Assembly: GCF_001879105.1 (NCBI RefSeq)
Contig: NZ_MLCF01000017.1
Coordinates: 1 to 64,000 of the forward strand
Reading direction: 5' to 3'
Length of the DNA stretch: 64,000 nt
Origin: Mangrovactinospora gilvigrisea
GTDB lineage: Bacteria > Actinomycetota > Actinomycetes > Streptomycetales > Streptomycetaceae
Shown: positions 1 through 7,667 of the stretch, in pieces
Position numbering within the stretch: position 1 is the stretch's first letter
Layout: every line of letters begins with the position of its first letter
The notes under the pieces: model-generated
Told to the model about the DNA's origin: nothing
The model's input: only the letters and a program-made list of their open reading frames with translations
The model's database searches: none
Translations under genes and position numbers: made by a program

Positions 1-3
1 CCG

Positions 4-705
4 CTAGTGCCGTGAGGTGAAGCCGTCCTGGAGGGGCATGCGGAGGCCCGCCGTGCCGGGGATGGCCGCCGCGTCGGCCAGCGCGCGTGCGGGGGCCGCG
101 TCGACCGCGACCGCCAGGGCCCAGTCGGTGACCAGCTCGCGCACATCCTCCGCCCGAGCGCGCAGCGGATTGCGGCCGCCGTGCACCTCGAACCGCACCA
201 CCTCGTCCGCCGCGTCCAGCGCCCGCACCGCGAAGCGGTACCCCAGCTCCGGGTCCGCCCACGGATCGCGCCCGCCGTCGACCATCAGCAGGCGGCGCCC
301 CGCCAGTTGGTCGACCGTCTCGGCCTCCTCCCCGGACGGCCCCGCCGCGGGCAGCCGCAGCCCCACCAGACCGACGCCGCGCACCGCGGGATGCCCCGCC
401 GCCCACAGCGCGGGACGCGCCGACGCGCCGGCGCCGATCAGCACCACCGGCACCCCGTCCGCGACGCCGCCCAGCGCGGCGCCCAGCGCCGCCGACACCG
501 CCGCCGGCGCATCCGACGGCCCGACCTCGACCCTGCGCACCGCCGCCCCCGCGGCCCGCGCCGAGCGCGTCAGCCGTTCCTCCAGCGGACCCAGCGGCCA
601 GGCCCGCCTTCGCCGCCGGCGGGGCACCAGCAGGAGCAGCACCGCCCGGACATCGGGCCCCGCCGCTCCGGACTCCCTTGTCCGGACCCTCTCCTGATGG
701 ACCAT
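4..705 (-). CDS. alpha/beta-hydrolase-like protein
   Basis: About 233 residues. The fold is suggested by a nucleophile-elbow-like GAGASARPAL, a later Asp in VDGGRDPWAD and a late His in VHGGRNPL, in the order Ser-Asp-His expected of a small alpha/beta hydrolase (KANL3/Tex30-like group). The N-terminus is Arg-rich (PRRRRRRAW). No signal peptide or membrane segment is visible, so it is probably cytoplasmic. I chose the ATG at 705; an in-frame TTG at 717 directly abuts the tnpB stop codon, so the native 5' end may have been changed by the transposon. Substrate unknown. Enzyme class is inference from motif order only. Confidence 0.7.
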   Translation of the reverse strand: MVHQERVRTRESGAAGPDVRAVLLLLVPRRRRRRAWPLGPLEERLTRSARAAGAAVRRVEVGPSDAPAAVSAALGAALGGVADGVPVVLIGAGASARPALWAAGHPAVRGVGLVGLRLPAAGPSGEEAETVDQLAGRRLLMVDGGRDPWADPELGYRFAVRALDAADEVVRFEVHGGRNPLRARAEDVRELVTDWALAVAVDAAPARALADAAAIPGTAGLRMPLQDGFTSRH

Positions 706-717
706 GAGCGAACTCAA

Positions 718-870
718 TCAGACCTGAGACGTACCCGACAGGGGAACGACACACGGCTTGGCATCCTCTCCTGCCCGAAGGCGGGGGAGTCCGACGGTTG
801 CCCGTCGGGATTCCTGCTTCATCGACGACCGCCCGGTCCGGGAGGACTCCCTTTGAGGTCTTACGTCGCC
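718..870 (-). ncRNA. candidate reRNA/omega RNA scaffold overlapping tnpB 3' end
   Basis: In this family the guide RNA is processed from the tnpB 3' end and reads out of the right end into host DNA. The last ~50 codons here encode no recognised domain and have the conserved GGDVRP...SMKQE pattern typical of that overlap. If the right end is at about 718, the guide would begin TTGAGTTCGC on the minus strand, at the start of the neighbouring hydrolase gene. Boundaries and function are inferred from the family, not seen directly. Confidence 0.4.
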
Positions 871-1983
871 TCCACAGGCAGACGCCGCCAGCCCGGCGGC
901 CAGGATGTTGCGTGCGGCGTTCACGTCGCGGTCATGCACGGTGCCGCACCGGCATGTCCACTCCCGGGTGCTCAGCAGCAAGCTTTCTCGGACGATGCCG
1001 CAGGCTCCGCACAGTTTGGAGCTGGGGAAGCAACGGTCGATCACTACCAGTTCGCGCCCGTACCAAGCGCACTTGTACTCCAGCATGGAGCGCAGTTGCG
1101 CCCATGACGCATCGCTGATTGCTCGTGCAAGCGAGTGGTTCTTGATCAAGCTGCGGACGGCGAGATCCTCGATCACGACCGTTTGATTCTCGCGGACGAG
1201 TCGAGTTGACAGTTTGTGCAGGAAATCCTTGCGCCGATCCGAGATCCGGGCGTGGACTCTGGCGACACGGCGCCTGGCCTTCTCGCGGTTCGCCGAACCT
1301 TTTGCCCTCCGTGACAGTTGCCGCTGCGCCTTGGCAAGGCGACCGCGGTCACGGCGCTCGTACCGGGGGTTGCTGACCTTCTCTCCAGTGGAGAGGGCCA
1401 CCAGCGAGGTGATGCCCGCATCAATGCCGACCGCGTCTGCCGTGACCGCTGCCGGGGCGACGCGGTCACTGCACAGCATGGAGACGAACCAGCGCCCGGC
1501 GCTGTCGCGGGAAACAGTAACCGTGGTGGGCTCCGTGTCGTCCGGCAAGGGACGCGACCAGCGAATATCCAAGGGAGCGGTCATCTTGGCAAGAGTCAGC
1601 CGCCCGCCGCGCCAGGTGAAGGCACTGCGGGTGTACTCGGCCGACGCGCGGGACTTCTTTCGGGACTTGTAGCGGGGGTACTTGGCCCGCTGGGCGAAGA
1701 AGTTGGTGAAGGCCGTCTGAAGATGGCGGAGCGCCTGCTGGAGTGGGACAGAGGACACGTCCCTGAGGAATGCCAGCTCCCCGGCCCTCTTCCACTCCGT
1801 CAGACTGGCGGACGATTGTACGTAGGTCATGCGGCGCTGCTCGCCGCGCCAGGCCCGTGTGCGTTCCTCAAGCGCCTTGTTGTAGACCAGGCGGACGCAG
1901 CCGAATGTGCGTGCCAGCTCGGCTTCCTGCTCGTCGGTGGGGTAGAAGCGGTACTTGAAGGCCCGCTTGACGTGCAGGGTCAC
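718..1983 (-). CDS. tnpB: TnpB, IS200/IS605-type RNA-guided nuclease
   Basis: A 421-residue TnpB (OrfB) with GTG start. The N-terminal helix-turn-helix/wedge region (about 1-180) precedes a complete RuvC nuclease: Asp188 in VGIDAGITSL, Glu272 in VVIEDLAV and Asp353 in HDRDVNAARN. A zinc finger (Cys325, Cys328, Cys344, Cys346) lies between the last two. The tail after residue 370 (GGDVRPQRE, then SSMKQE and VPLSGTSQV) is the non-domain extension seen when the coding region runs through the guide-RNA scaffold at the element's right end. TnpB proteins are known to cut DNA next to a short TAM using the reRNA/omega RNA. No tnpA lies nearby, so mobility would need a Y1 transposase from elsewhere. 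All catalytic residues are present, so the nuclease is probably functional. Confidence 0.93.
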   Translation of the reverse strand: MTLHVKRAFKYRFYPTDEQEAELARTFGCVRLVYNKALEERTRAWRGEQRRMTYVQSSASLTEWKRAGELAFLRDVSSVPLQQALRHLQTAFTNFFAQRAKYPRYKSRKKSRASAEYTRSAFTWRGGRLTLAKMTAPLDIRWSRPLPDDTEPTTVTVSRDSAGRWFVSMLCSDRVAPAAVTADAVGIDAGITSLVALSTGEKVSNPRYERRDRGRLAKAQRQLSRRAKGSANREKARRRVARVHARISDRRKDFLHKLSTRLVRENQTVVIEDLAVRSLIKNHSLARAISDASWAQLRSMLEYKCAWYGRELVVIDRCFPSSKLCGACGIVRESLLLSTREWTCRCGTVHDRDVNAARNILAAGLAASACGGDVRPQRESSRTGRSSMKQESRRATVGLPRLRAGEDAKPCVVPLSGTSQV

Positions 1984-2137
1984 ATCTCACAATTTATCAG
2001 TTTCTGTGTGAGCGGAGGCTGTCAACCGGTGGACGGTGGACACCGTACTGCGCGACCCGCCCGGCGACCCTCCCCGTTTTCGCGGAGCCTGTGCCGCCCT
2101 CCCGGCCCGGGTGCCGGGTGCTCACGAAAGGCTTCGG

Positions 2138-2986
2138 ATGAACACGAACATCGACGCCGGCTCCCCTGGGAGCCGCCCCCTCGCCGACTGGGGCCTGGGC
2201 GCCGTGCCGCTTCTCGAACCCCTGGCCTACCCCGGGCGCCCCGCGCCGGGACCCGCGGTCCTGCTGGGGGACGGCCTGACGGTCCTTCAGCGGTGGGACG
2301 GGGCCGCCGTCGACGGCCTCCTCGCCGAGGCCGGCGCGCCCCCGCTGGCCGCCCGCACGCCCGTCCTCGCCGTCGGCTCCAACGCCGCGCCCGCCCAGCT
2401 GCACCACAAGCTCGCCGCCCTCCCGCCGGCCGCCCGCGCGGTCCCGCTCTGCCCGGTGCGCGCCGACGGCCTCGGCGTCGGCGTCTCCGCGCACATCAGC
2501 CGCGCCGGCTACATCTCCGCCGCGCCGTTCGCCGCGCCCGGCGCCCGCGCCGCCCTCACAGCGACCTGGCTCGACCCCGAGCAGCTCGCCGCCGTCGACG
2601 CCACCGAGCTCACCTACCGCCGGCGGCCCGCCCGCGGCCCCGTCGCCCTCCCGGACGGGACCGCGCTGGACGGCGCCTTCCTCTATGTCCACCGCACCGG
2701 CGTGCTCGCCGCCGAGGGCGACGGCGACGTCCCGCTGCCGGCCGGCCCGCAGCCGGAGCTGCTCGCCGGCCTGCTGGCCCGCTCCGCCCGGCTGCGCGCC
2801 CTCTTCGACCACCCCGGCTCGCCCGCCGAGTTCTCCCGCCCGTCGCCCACCACCGCCCTTGCAGTGAAGCGCTCCGCGCTCGCCTTTGTTACTCGCGCCG
2901 CCGCCGACCCCCAGCTCCGGACGCTCGCCGCCGACCTCTTCCAGGAACTCGGCTGGGTGCTCCCGCAGCCGGATCTACACGCGTAG
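2138..2986 (+). CDS. conserved hypothetical protein
   Basis: About 282 residues. Start at ATG 2138 because GAAAGG lies 8 nt upstream and the preceding in-frame stretch looks non-coding. Notable motifs are AVGSNAAPAQLHHK (about residues 82-95), DATELTYRRRP and GAFLYVHRTG. The GSN motif followed by E and Y positions is loosely reminiscent of gamma-glutamylcyclotransferase-like folds, but I cannot assign a function. No signal peptide or membrane helix. It sits 15 nt before adenosine deaminase on the same strand, though that gene appears to have its own promoter. Confidence 0.75.
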   Translation: MNTNIDAGSPGSRPLADWGLGAVPLLEPLAYPGRPAPGPAVLLGDGLTVLQRWDGAAVDGLLAEAGAPPLAARTPVLAVGSNAAPAQLHHKLAALPPAARAVPLCPVRADGLGVGVSAHISRAGYISAAPFAAPGARAALTATWLDPEQLAAVDATELTYRRRPARGPVALPDGTALDGAFLYVHRTGVLAAEGDGDVPLPAGPQPELLAGLLARSARLRALFDHPGSPAEFSRPSPTTALAVKRSALAFVTRAAADPQLRTLAADLFQELGWVLPQPDLHA

Positions 2987-3001
2987 GCGTACCGTGGGGA
3001 G

Positions 3002-4192
3002 ATGAGAATCACGGACGATCAGATCCGCCGAGCACCCAAGGTCCTGCTCCACGATCACCTCGACGGCGGCCTGCGGCCGTCGACGATCGTCGAGCTCGCC
3101 GCCGAGCAGGGCTACCGGGGCCTGCCGCCCGGCACCGCCGGCGATCCCGGGGCGCTCGGCGCCTGGTTCCGCGAGGCGGCCGACTCCGGCTCGCTGGAGC
3201 GGTACCTGGAGACCTTCGCGCACACCGTCGCGGTGATGCAGACCCGCGACGGGCTGGCGCGGGTGGCGTGCGACGCGGCGGAGGACCTCGCCGCCGACGG
3301 CGTCGTCTACGCCGAGGTGCGCTATGCCCCCGAGCAGCACCTGGAGCAGGGGCTGACGCTCGACGAGGTGGTCGGGGCCGTCAACGAGGGCTTCCGGGAG
3401 GGCGAGCGGCGGGCCCGCGCCGCCGGGAGCCGCATCCGGGTGGGCACCCTGCTCACCGCGATGCGGCACGCCGCCCGCTCGCTGGAGATCGCCGAGCTGG
3501 CCAACCGGCACCGGGACGACGGCGTGGTGGGCTTCGACATCGCGGGCGCCGAGGCGGGCCATCCGCCCACCCGGCACCTGGACGCCTTCGAGTACCTGAA
3601 GCGGGAGAACAACCACTTCACCATCCACGCCGGGGAGGCCTTCGGGCTGCCGTCGATCTGGCAGGCGCTGCAGTGGTGCGGCGCCGACCGGCTCGGCCAC
3701 GGGGTGCGGATCATCGACGACATCAAGGTGACGGAGGGCCGCGAGGGCGGCGCGGCCGGCGAGGGCGCCGAGCTGGGACGGCTGGCCGCCTATGTGCGGG
3801 ACAAGCGGATCCCGCTGGAGATGTGCCCGACGTCCAATCTGCAGACCGGGGCGGCCTCCTCCTACGCCGCGCACCCGATCGGGCTGCTGCGCCGGCTGCT
3901 GTTCCGGGTGACCGTCAACACCGACAACCGGCTGATGTCGGGGACGTCGATGAGCCGCGAATTCGCACATCTCGTCGACGCATTCGGATACGGGCTCGAC
4001 GACATGCAATGGTTCACCGTCAATGCGATGAAGTCCGCCTTCATTCCTTTCGGTGAAAGGCTCGCGATGATCAATGACGTCATCAAGCCGGGGTATGCGG
4101 AACTGAAGTCGGAGTGGCTGTTTGCCGACACGGCGTCAGGATCCTCCCCGGACGGGGCCGGACACCGCGATGAACAGCAGGGAACCGCCTGA
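3002..4192 (+). CDS. add: adenosine deaminase
   Basis: A 396-residue zinc hydrolase converting (deoxy)adenosine to (deoxy)inosine. Metal and substrate residues are visible: HDHLDG (His17, His19), FTIHAGEA (His209 with the catalytic Glu), GHGVRI and NTDN (Asp308). Length is slightly above the family norm because of a hydrophilic, unstructured C-terminus after about residue 375. A -10-like TACCGT (2990-2995) ends 6 nt before ATG, with GGGGAG between, so it may be transcribed nearly leaderless. It would feed inosine to the purine nucleoside phosphorylase encoded at about 20.5-21.3 kb. Confidence 0.95.
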   Translation: MRITDDQIRRAPKVLLHDHLDGGLRPSTIVELAAEQGYRGLPPGTAGDPGALGAWFREAADSGSLERYLETFAHTVAVMQTRDGLARVACDAAEDLAADGVVYAEVRYAPEQHLEQGLTLDEVVGAVNEGFREGERRARAAGSRIRVGTLLTAMRHAARSLEIAELANRHRDDGVVGFDIAGAEAGHPPTRHLDAFEYLKRENNHFTIHAGEAFGLPSIWQALQWCGADRLGHGVRIIDDIKVTEGREGGAAGEGAELGRLAAYVRDKRIPLEMCPTSNLQTGAASSYAAHPIGLLRRLLFRVTVNTDNRLMSGTSMSREFAHLVDAFGYGLDDMQWFTVNAMKSAFIPFGERLAMINDVIKPGYAELKSEWLFADTASGSSPDGAGHRDEQQGTA

Positions 4193-4413
4193 TCCGGATG
4201 CTGCCCGGGACGGGGTGCGGACGCGCCCCGGACACTTCGGGGCCTCGCGCGCCCGCGCGAACGGGCCCTTCGGCGACGGGTGTCGGGCGCATGTCGGGGT
4301 GTTTGCCCGGCCCCGGGGGATGTGCCAACGTCATCCGGTATTCCCCGCCCCGAACCCCATGAGGAATCGGCGGCGGAGAATTCGTCCCAGTCATCCCGAA
4401 CGCGAGGACCCAC

Positions 4414-4989
4414 ATGAAGACGGGAACCATCAAGCTCGCCGGCGCCGCCGCGCTCGGCGTCGCCTTCGCGGCGGCGGCAGCCGTCCCTGCGAACGCCGCC
4501 GTGGCCGACGGTCTGGTCCCGGGCCAGGGGCTTCCGAACCTGGCCTCGGACAACAGCGGACTGCCGAACGCCCAGAGCGCGGTGGGCGACACCGTGTCGA
4601 CGCTCGGCAAGGCCGGCAGCCTGGTTCCGGCCGGCGGCCAGCAGCGCGCCCTCCCGATCCCGGCGGCCGGCCCCCTCGCCGGCCCGGTCTCCAGCCTCGG
4701 CAACCTCTCCGCCCCGGTGGAGAACGCCACCCACTCCCTCCCCGCCGGCGACGTCGTCGGTGCCGTGACCAGCGCCACCCACCAGCTGCAGGGCCTGCCG
4801 GTGAACGCGCCGCAGGCGCAGACCCGCGGCCTGGTGCCCGGCGGCGACTCCACCGGCCCGGTGACCGGCGCCGTCTCCAACGCGACCAAGGTGGTCGGCA
4901 AGGTGGCGCAGTCCGCGAGCGGCGCCGCCCAGCAGGGCGCGAGCCAGGCCGCCCCGGGCGGCCTCGGCGGGCTGCCGATCGGCGGCTGA
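4414..4989 (+). CDS. small secreted Ala/Gly/Pro-rich protein
   Basis: 191 residues with a clear Sec signal peptide (MKTGTIKLAGAAALGVAFAA, cleavage after ANA at about residue 28). The mature part is low in charge, rich in Ala, Gly, Pro, Ser and Val, and has repeated LPxxGP and VGxVxSATxxLxG-like patterns but no recognised catalytic motif. Such proteins are common and strongly expressed in Streptomyces, where some are mislabelled ATP-binding. It is monocistronic, with a hairpin terminator downstream at 5160-5199. Function unknown. The protein at 11431 is a shorter member of the same broad type. Confidence 0.85.
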   Translation: MKTGTIKLAGAAALGVAFAAAAAVPANAAVADGLVPGQGLPNLASDNSGLPNAQSAVGDTVSTLGKAGSLVPAGGQQRALPIPAAGPLAGPVSSLGNLSAPVENATHSLPAGDVVGAVTSATHQLQGLPVNAPQAQTRGLVPGGDSTGPVTGAVSNATKVVGKVAQSASGAAQQGASQAAPGGLGGLPIGG

Positions 4990-5023
4990 CACGCCGCACG
5001 GCGCCCCGGCGCCGCAGCCGCGG

Positions 5024-5093
5024 TGTCACCGCATCACCGCATCACCGGTATCACTCGCATCACACGCATCACACGCATCACACGCATCACCGC
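5024..5093. repeat. degenerate CGCATCAC tandem repeat
   Basis: About eight consecutive units of CGCATCAC(A/C), with period mostly 9-10 bp, lie between the secreted-protein stop codon and the downstream terminator. The last four units (from about 5057) are nearly identical. This is a simple-sequence tract with no coding role; it may be hypervariable in length. Confidence 0.8.
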
Positions 5094-5159
5094 AGGACAG
5101 CACCGCCGCGCGAGGCCCGGACGACCGACCCGTCCGCCGGCCCCGCCGCGCGCAGCGCA

Positions 5160-5199
5160 AAGGGCCGCGCCCCCGGATCGCTCCGGGGGCGCGGCCCTT
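5160..5199. terminator. strong bidirectional hairpin terminator
   Basis: A perfect 18-bp stem (5160-5177 with 5182-5199) closed by a TCGC tetraloop. It separates two convergent genes, the secreted protein (+) and the PspC protein (-), and would serve both. On the plus strand the stem ends in CCCTTGCTCGTT, with only a weak U tract, as usual in Streptomyces. Confidence 0.9.
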
Positions 5200-5218
5200 G
5201 CTCGTTCGTGCGGTCGGG

Positions 5219-5437
5219 TCAGAAGCCGACGCCGCCGCGGGCGGCGCGCGGGCTGCCCTCCTGCGGGATGAGCACCCACATCGCGAGGTAGATCACGAAC
5301 TGCGGGCCGGGCAGCAGGCAGGACAGCACGGCGATGATGCGCATCGTGGTGGCGGAGATGCCGAAGCGCTGGGCAAGGCCCGCGCAGACGCCGGCGATCA
5401 TCCGGCCTTCGGTGGGGCGGGTGAGCGGGGCGGCCAT
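5219..5437 (-). CDS. PspC-domain membrane protein
   Basis: 72 residues. The ATG at 5437 (MAAPLTRPTEGRMIAG) is preferred over an upstream frame opening because a GGGGAGAAAG ribosome-binding region precedes it and the conserved domain starts here. RMIAGVCAGLAQRFGIS is the PspC hallmark, followed by a hydrophobic segment (TTMRIIAVLSCLLPG then FVIYLAMWVLIP) spanning the membrane. PspC proteins sense or report envelope stress. The downstream terminator is shared with the convergent gene. Confidence 0.88.
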   Translation of the reverse strand: MAAPLTRPTEGRMIAGVCAGLAQRFGISATTMRIIAVLSCLLPGPQFVIYLAMWVLIPQEGSPRAARGGVGF

Positions 5438-5685
5438 GGCGATTCTCGCTTTCTCCCCGGTACTGCCGGGGCGGTGGTCTGCGGTCTCCGGAAAGGCTCC
5501 GAAGTCGATGGCTCCATCCTCCGGCTCGGCGGGTCCCGAGGCGTCGACCTGCCGGGCGATCCGACCCGGACCTGCGGCTCGGGGGAGTTCCGGGGCGCGC
5601 GTCAGGGGTTGTCCCGGAGGCGGTGTAGCCTCCGTTTGTTGAGTTCTGAACAATCTGACGTTCCGTGAGAGGAAACGCTCCTTCG

Positions 5686-6264
5686 ATGTCTCGTGTGCTG
5701 GCCATATCCGGCTCCATCCGCGCCAACTCCTTCAACACCCACGTCCTGCACAACCTGCAGTCCCTGGCCCCGGCCGGGATGCTGGTCGAGGTCTACAAGG
5801 GCATCGAGGAGCTCCCGCACTTCTCCGAGGACCTGGAGGCCAACCCGCCGGCCCAGGTGCTGCGGCTGCGCCAGGCGATCCAGGAGGCCGACGGACTCGT
5901 CATCTCCACCCCCGAGTACAACCGGCACATCCCCGGGGTGCTGAAGAACGCCCTCGACTGGGCCTCCCGCCCCTACGCCCAGGGCGTGCTCACCGGCAAG
6001 AACGTGGTGGTGCTCTCGGCCTTTCCGAGCAACGCGGGCGGCCTCACCGCCAACCTGCAGCTGCGGAACCTGCTGAGCGTGGTCAACGCCTACGTGGTCG
6101 GCGGCCCGATCGTCTCCATCCCCGAGGTGCACTCGGCGCTGGCCGTGCAGGCGGACTCGCCCGCGGTGCTCGCCAACGAGGCCACCCGCGGCATGATCGC
6201 CAAGAACCTGGACTCGCTGGAGCGGGCCGTCCAGGACAACACCGGCGCCAAGCACGCCGCCTGA
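5686..6264 (+). CDS. NAD(P)H-dependent FMN reductase
   Basis: 192 residues, flavodoxin-like fold. The FMN phosphate-binding loop is SGSIRANSFN (about residues 7-16) and the second signature is STPEYNRHIPGVLKNALDW. This is the chromate/azo-type NADPH:FMN reductase family, which reduces flavin or quinone-like acceptors in the cytoplasm. ATG at 5686 is supported by GAGAGGAAAC about 12 nt upstream. It is divergent from the PspC gene with a 248-nt region between the starts and is likely monocistronic. Physiological substrate unknown. Confidence 0.9.
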   Translation: MSRVLAISGSIRANSFNTHVLHNLQSLAPAGMLVEVYKGIEELPHFSEDLEANPPAQVLRLRQAIQEADGLVISTPEYNRHIPGVLKNALDWASRPYAQGVLTGKNVVVLSAFPSNAGGLTANLQLRNLLSVVNAYVVGGPIVSIPEVHSALAVQADSPAVLANEATRGMIAKNLDSLERAVQDNTGAKHAA

Positions 6265-6294
6265 CGGAGGCTCACGCCCCGGCGGGGGCGGAGG

Positions 6295-6933
6295 CTACTT
6301 GTGCGGCCGGGCCGTTGCGGTCGGCCGCGCGGTGAACGGGGACGGTGCCGCGGTCGGCTGCGGCGCCGTCCCCGTTCGCGTGCCCGCGGCGGGGGTCCGC
6401 ACGCCGCGGCCGTCCGAGGGGGCCGTGCCCTCGGCTGCCGCCCGCCGGCGCATCCGGCGGCGTGCCGCCGGCACCACGGCCAGGTGCAGCAGTGCGGAGC
6501 CGACGGTGCCCAGCAGCACGTCGTCGACGTTGAACATCCGCCCCGGCACGGACGACTGGGCCATCGCCAGCACCGCGGCGACCAGCGCGGTCGCCGCGGT
6601 GCTGCGCAGGAAGGACCCGACGGCGGAGGACTCCAGCCGCGCCGAGAGCATCGGCAGCAGCACGCCGAGCGGCGCCAGCAGCGCCAGCTCCCCGCCGATC
6701 GCCTTGAAGGCCGGCCACGGCCCCTCGGCCAGATTGCGGCGGACGGAGGCGAACGGGGTCAGGTTGGCGTCGTAGACCCAGGGCACCGGGCGGGGCCGCA
6801 GCGCGATCCAGGCGACCAGCGCCAGATAGGCGATGAGCAGCGCGAATCCGAGAACGCGAACGGCGGGCGCGTCGACGTGGACGCGCGGGCGCGGGTTCGT
6901 CCCCCCGGGTGCTCCGGAGCCTCCTGATTGCAC
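6295..6933 (-). CDS. VanZ-family membrane protein
   Basis: 212 residues. An N-terminal membrane helix (VRVLGFALLIAYLALVAWIA) is followed by NLTPFASVRR, the conserved VanZ-type loop, and three more hydrophobic segments. The tail after about residue 160 is Arg- then Thr/Ala/Pro-rich and unstructured. VanZ proteins confer low-level teicoplanin resistance in enterococci, but most actinobacterial homologues have no known role. The GTG at 6933 lacks a good ribosome-binding site, so the exact start is uncertain. Confidence 0.82.
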   Translation of the reverse strand: MQSGGSGAPGGTNPRPRVHVDAPAVRVLGFALLIAYLALVAWIALRPRPVPWVYDANLTPFASVRRNLAEGPWPAFKAIGGELALLAPLGVLLPMLSARLESSAVGSFLRSTAATALVAAVLAMAQSSVPGRMFNVDDVLLGTVGSALLHLAVVPAARRRMRRRAAAEGTAPSDGRGVRTPAAGTRTGTAPQPTAAPSPFTARPTATARPHK

Positions 6934-7072
6934 GCCCCGGAAGACGTGCCGCGGCTCGCCGATGGTTCCCGGGGGCGGGCGTTGTCACACCGATGGGTGG
7001 GTCCGGTGACGAAACAGTGACGTACCGGGCCGAGCCGGACGCCCCCGCGGCGCCCCCGAAAGCCCCCCGAGG

Positions 7073-7107
7073 CGCCCCCGGAGCGGCCTCGGACCGCCTC
7101 GGGGGCG
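7073..7107 (-). terminator. terminator of the afsQ operon
   Basis: Nested hairpin just past the lipoprotein stop codon: outer stem CGCCCCCG (7073-7080) with CGGGGGCG (7100-7107), inner stem GCGG (7083-7086) with CCGC (7094-7097). It would end the afsQ1-afsQ2-lipoprotein transcript. Confidence 0.65.
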
Positions 7108-7112
7108 GCGGT

Positions 7113-7667
7113 TCAGCCGGCGCCCGCGCCGTGCTCCGCGAGGCGGGTCGCCTGGGCGCAGTCCTCCTCGTGGACGGCGCCGTCCGGCCCGCCGAGGGGG
7201 ATGCCGCCGGTGCCGCGGTGCAGGTTGGTGGCGAAGGTGCAGACCAGCTGGGCGCGGGCCCAGCCGGACAGCCGCGCCGGGTCGGTGCTCAGCCGGATCG
7301 CGCCGGCCGGGTCGCCGTCCTTCGCGTCCGCGGTGGACAGGCCCTGCGGGACGGCGGTGGTGTAGGGCAGCGCCTCCTGCCGCAGCAGGTACAGCAGCGA
7401 GGCGGCGGTCGGCGGGGTGTCGGTGAGCCGGGCCACGGTCGCCAGCCGGTCCCCGCACACCAGGTAGAGCACCGAGGCGGACTCGGTGGCCGCGGCCGCC
7501 TCGGCGGTCGGCCGGGACGCCGAGGGGCAGTCCGCGCGCCCGGCGGGCGCGCCGGCGTCCACCGGGTAGGCGGTGGGCCGTATCCCGCAGCCCGCGAGCG
7601 CGGCGAGCACGCCCAGCACGCCCAGTGCCCCGGCGGTGCGCCGGTTGCGGGTGGAGCGTCCCCTCAT
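7113..7667 (-). CDS. AfsQ-linked lipoprotein (GerMN-like)
   Basis: 184 residues. The signal peptide ends in the lipobox LAALAGC (Cys at about 27), so the protein is predicted to be lipid-anchored outside the membrane. The mature part begins IRPTAYPVDAG and includes LVCGDRLATVARLTDTPP and LLYLLRQEALPYTTAVPQG, resembling the GerMN-like lipoproteins found after AfsQ kinases. Its start overlaps the kinase stop (ATGA), showing translational coupling as the third gene of the operon. In S. coelicolor a lipoprotein follows afsQ2 in the same way (memory). It may modulate sensing by AfsQ2; that is inference. Confidence 0.85.
   Translation of the reverse strand: MRGRSTRNRRTAGALGVLGVLAALAGCGIRPTAYPVDAGAPAGRADCPSASRPTAEAAAATESASVLYLVCGDRLATVARLTDTPPTAASLLYLLRQEALPYTTAVPQGLSTADAKDGDPAGAIRLSTDPARLSGWARAQLVCTFATNLHRGTGGIPLGGPDGAVHEEDCAQATRLAEHGAGAG

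Larger units (their letters stand above)
718..2000 (-). mobile_element. solitary tnpB element (IS1341-like, no tnpA)
   Basis: The element consists of tnpB plus very short ends. On the coding strand the left end lies just before the GTG at 1983. CTGAT at 2000-1996 resembles the TTGAT-type TAM of ISDra2 and may be the flanking TAM. CTCACA (1986-1991) and TGTGAG (2007-2012) form a short inverted repeat that could be a subterminal hairpin. The right end must be at or near 718, because the next gene begins there. Exact boundaries are inferred; IS605 elements make no target duplication to confirm them. Confidence 0.6.
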
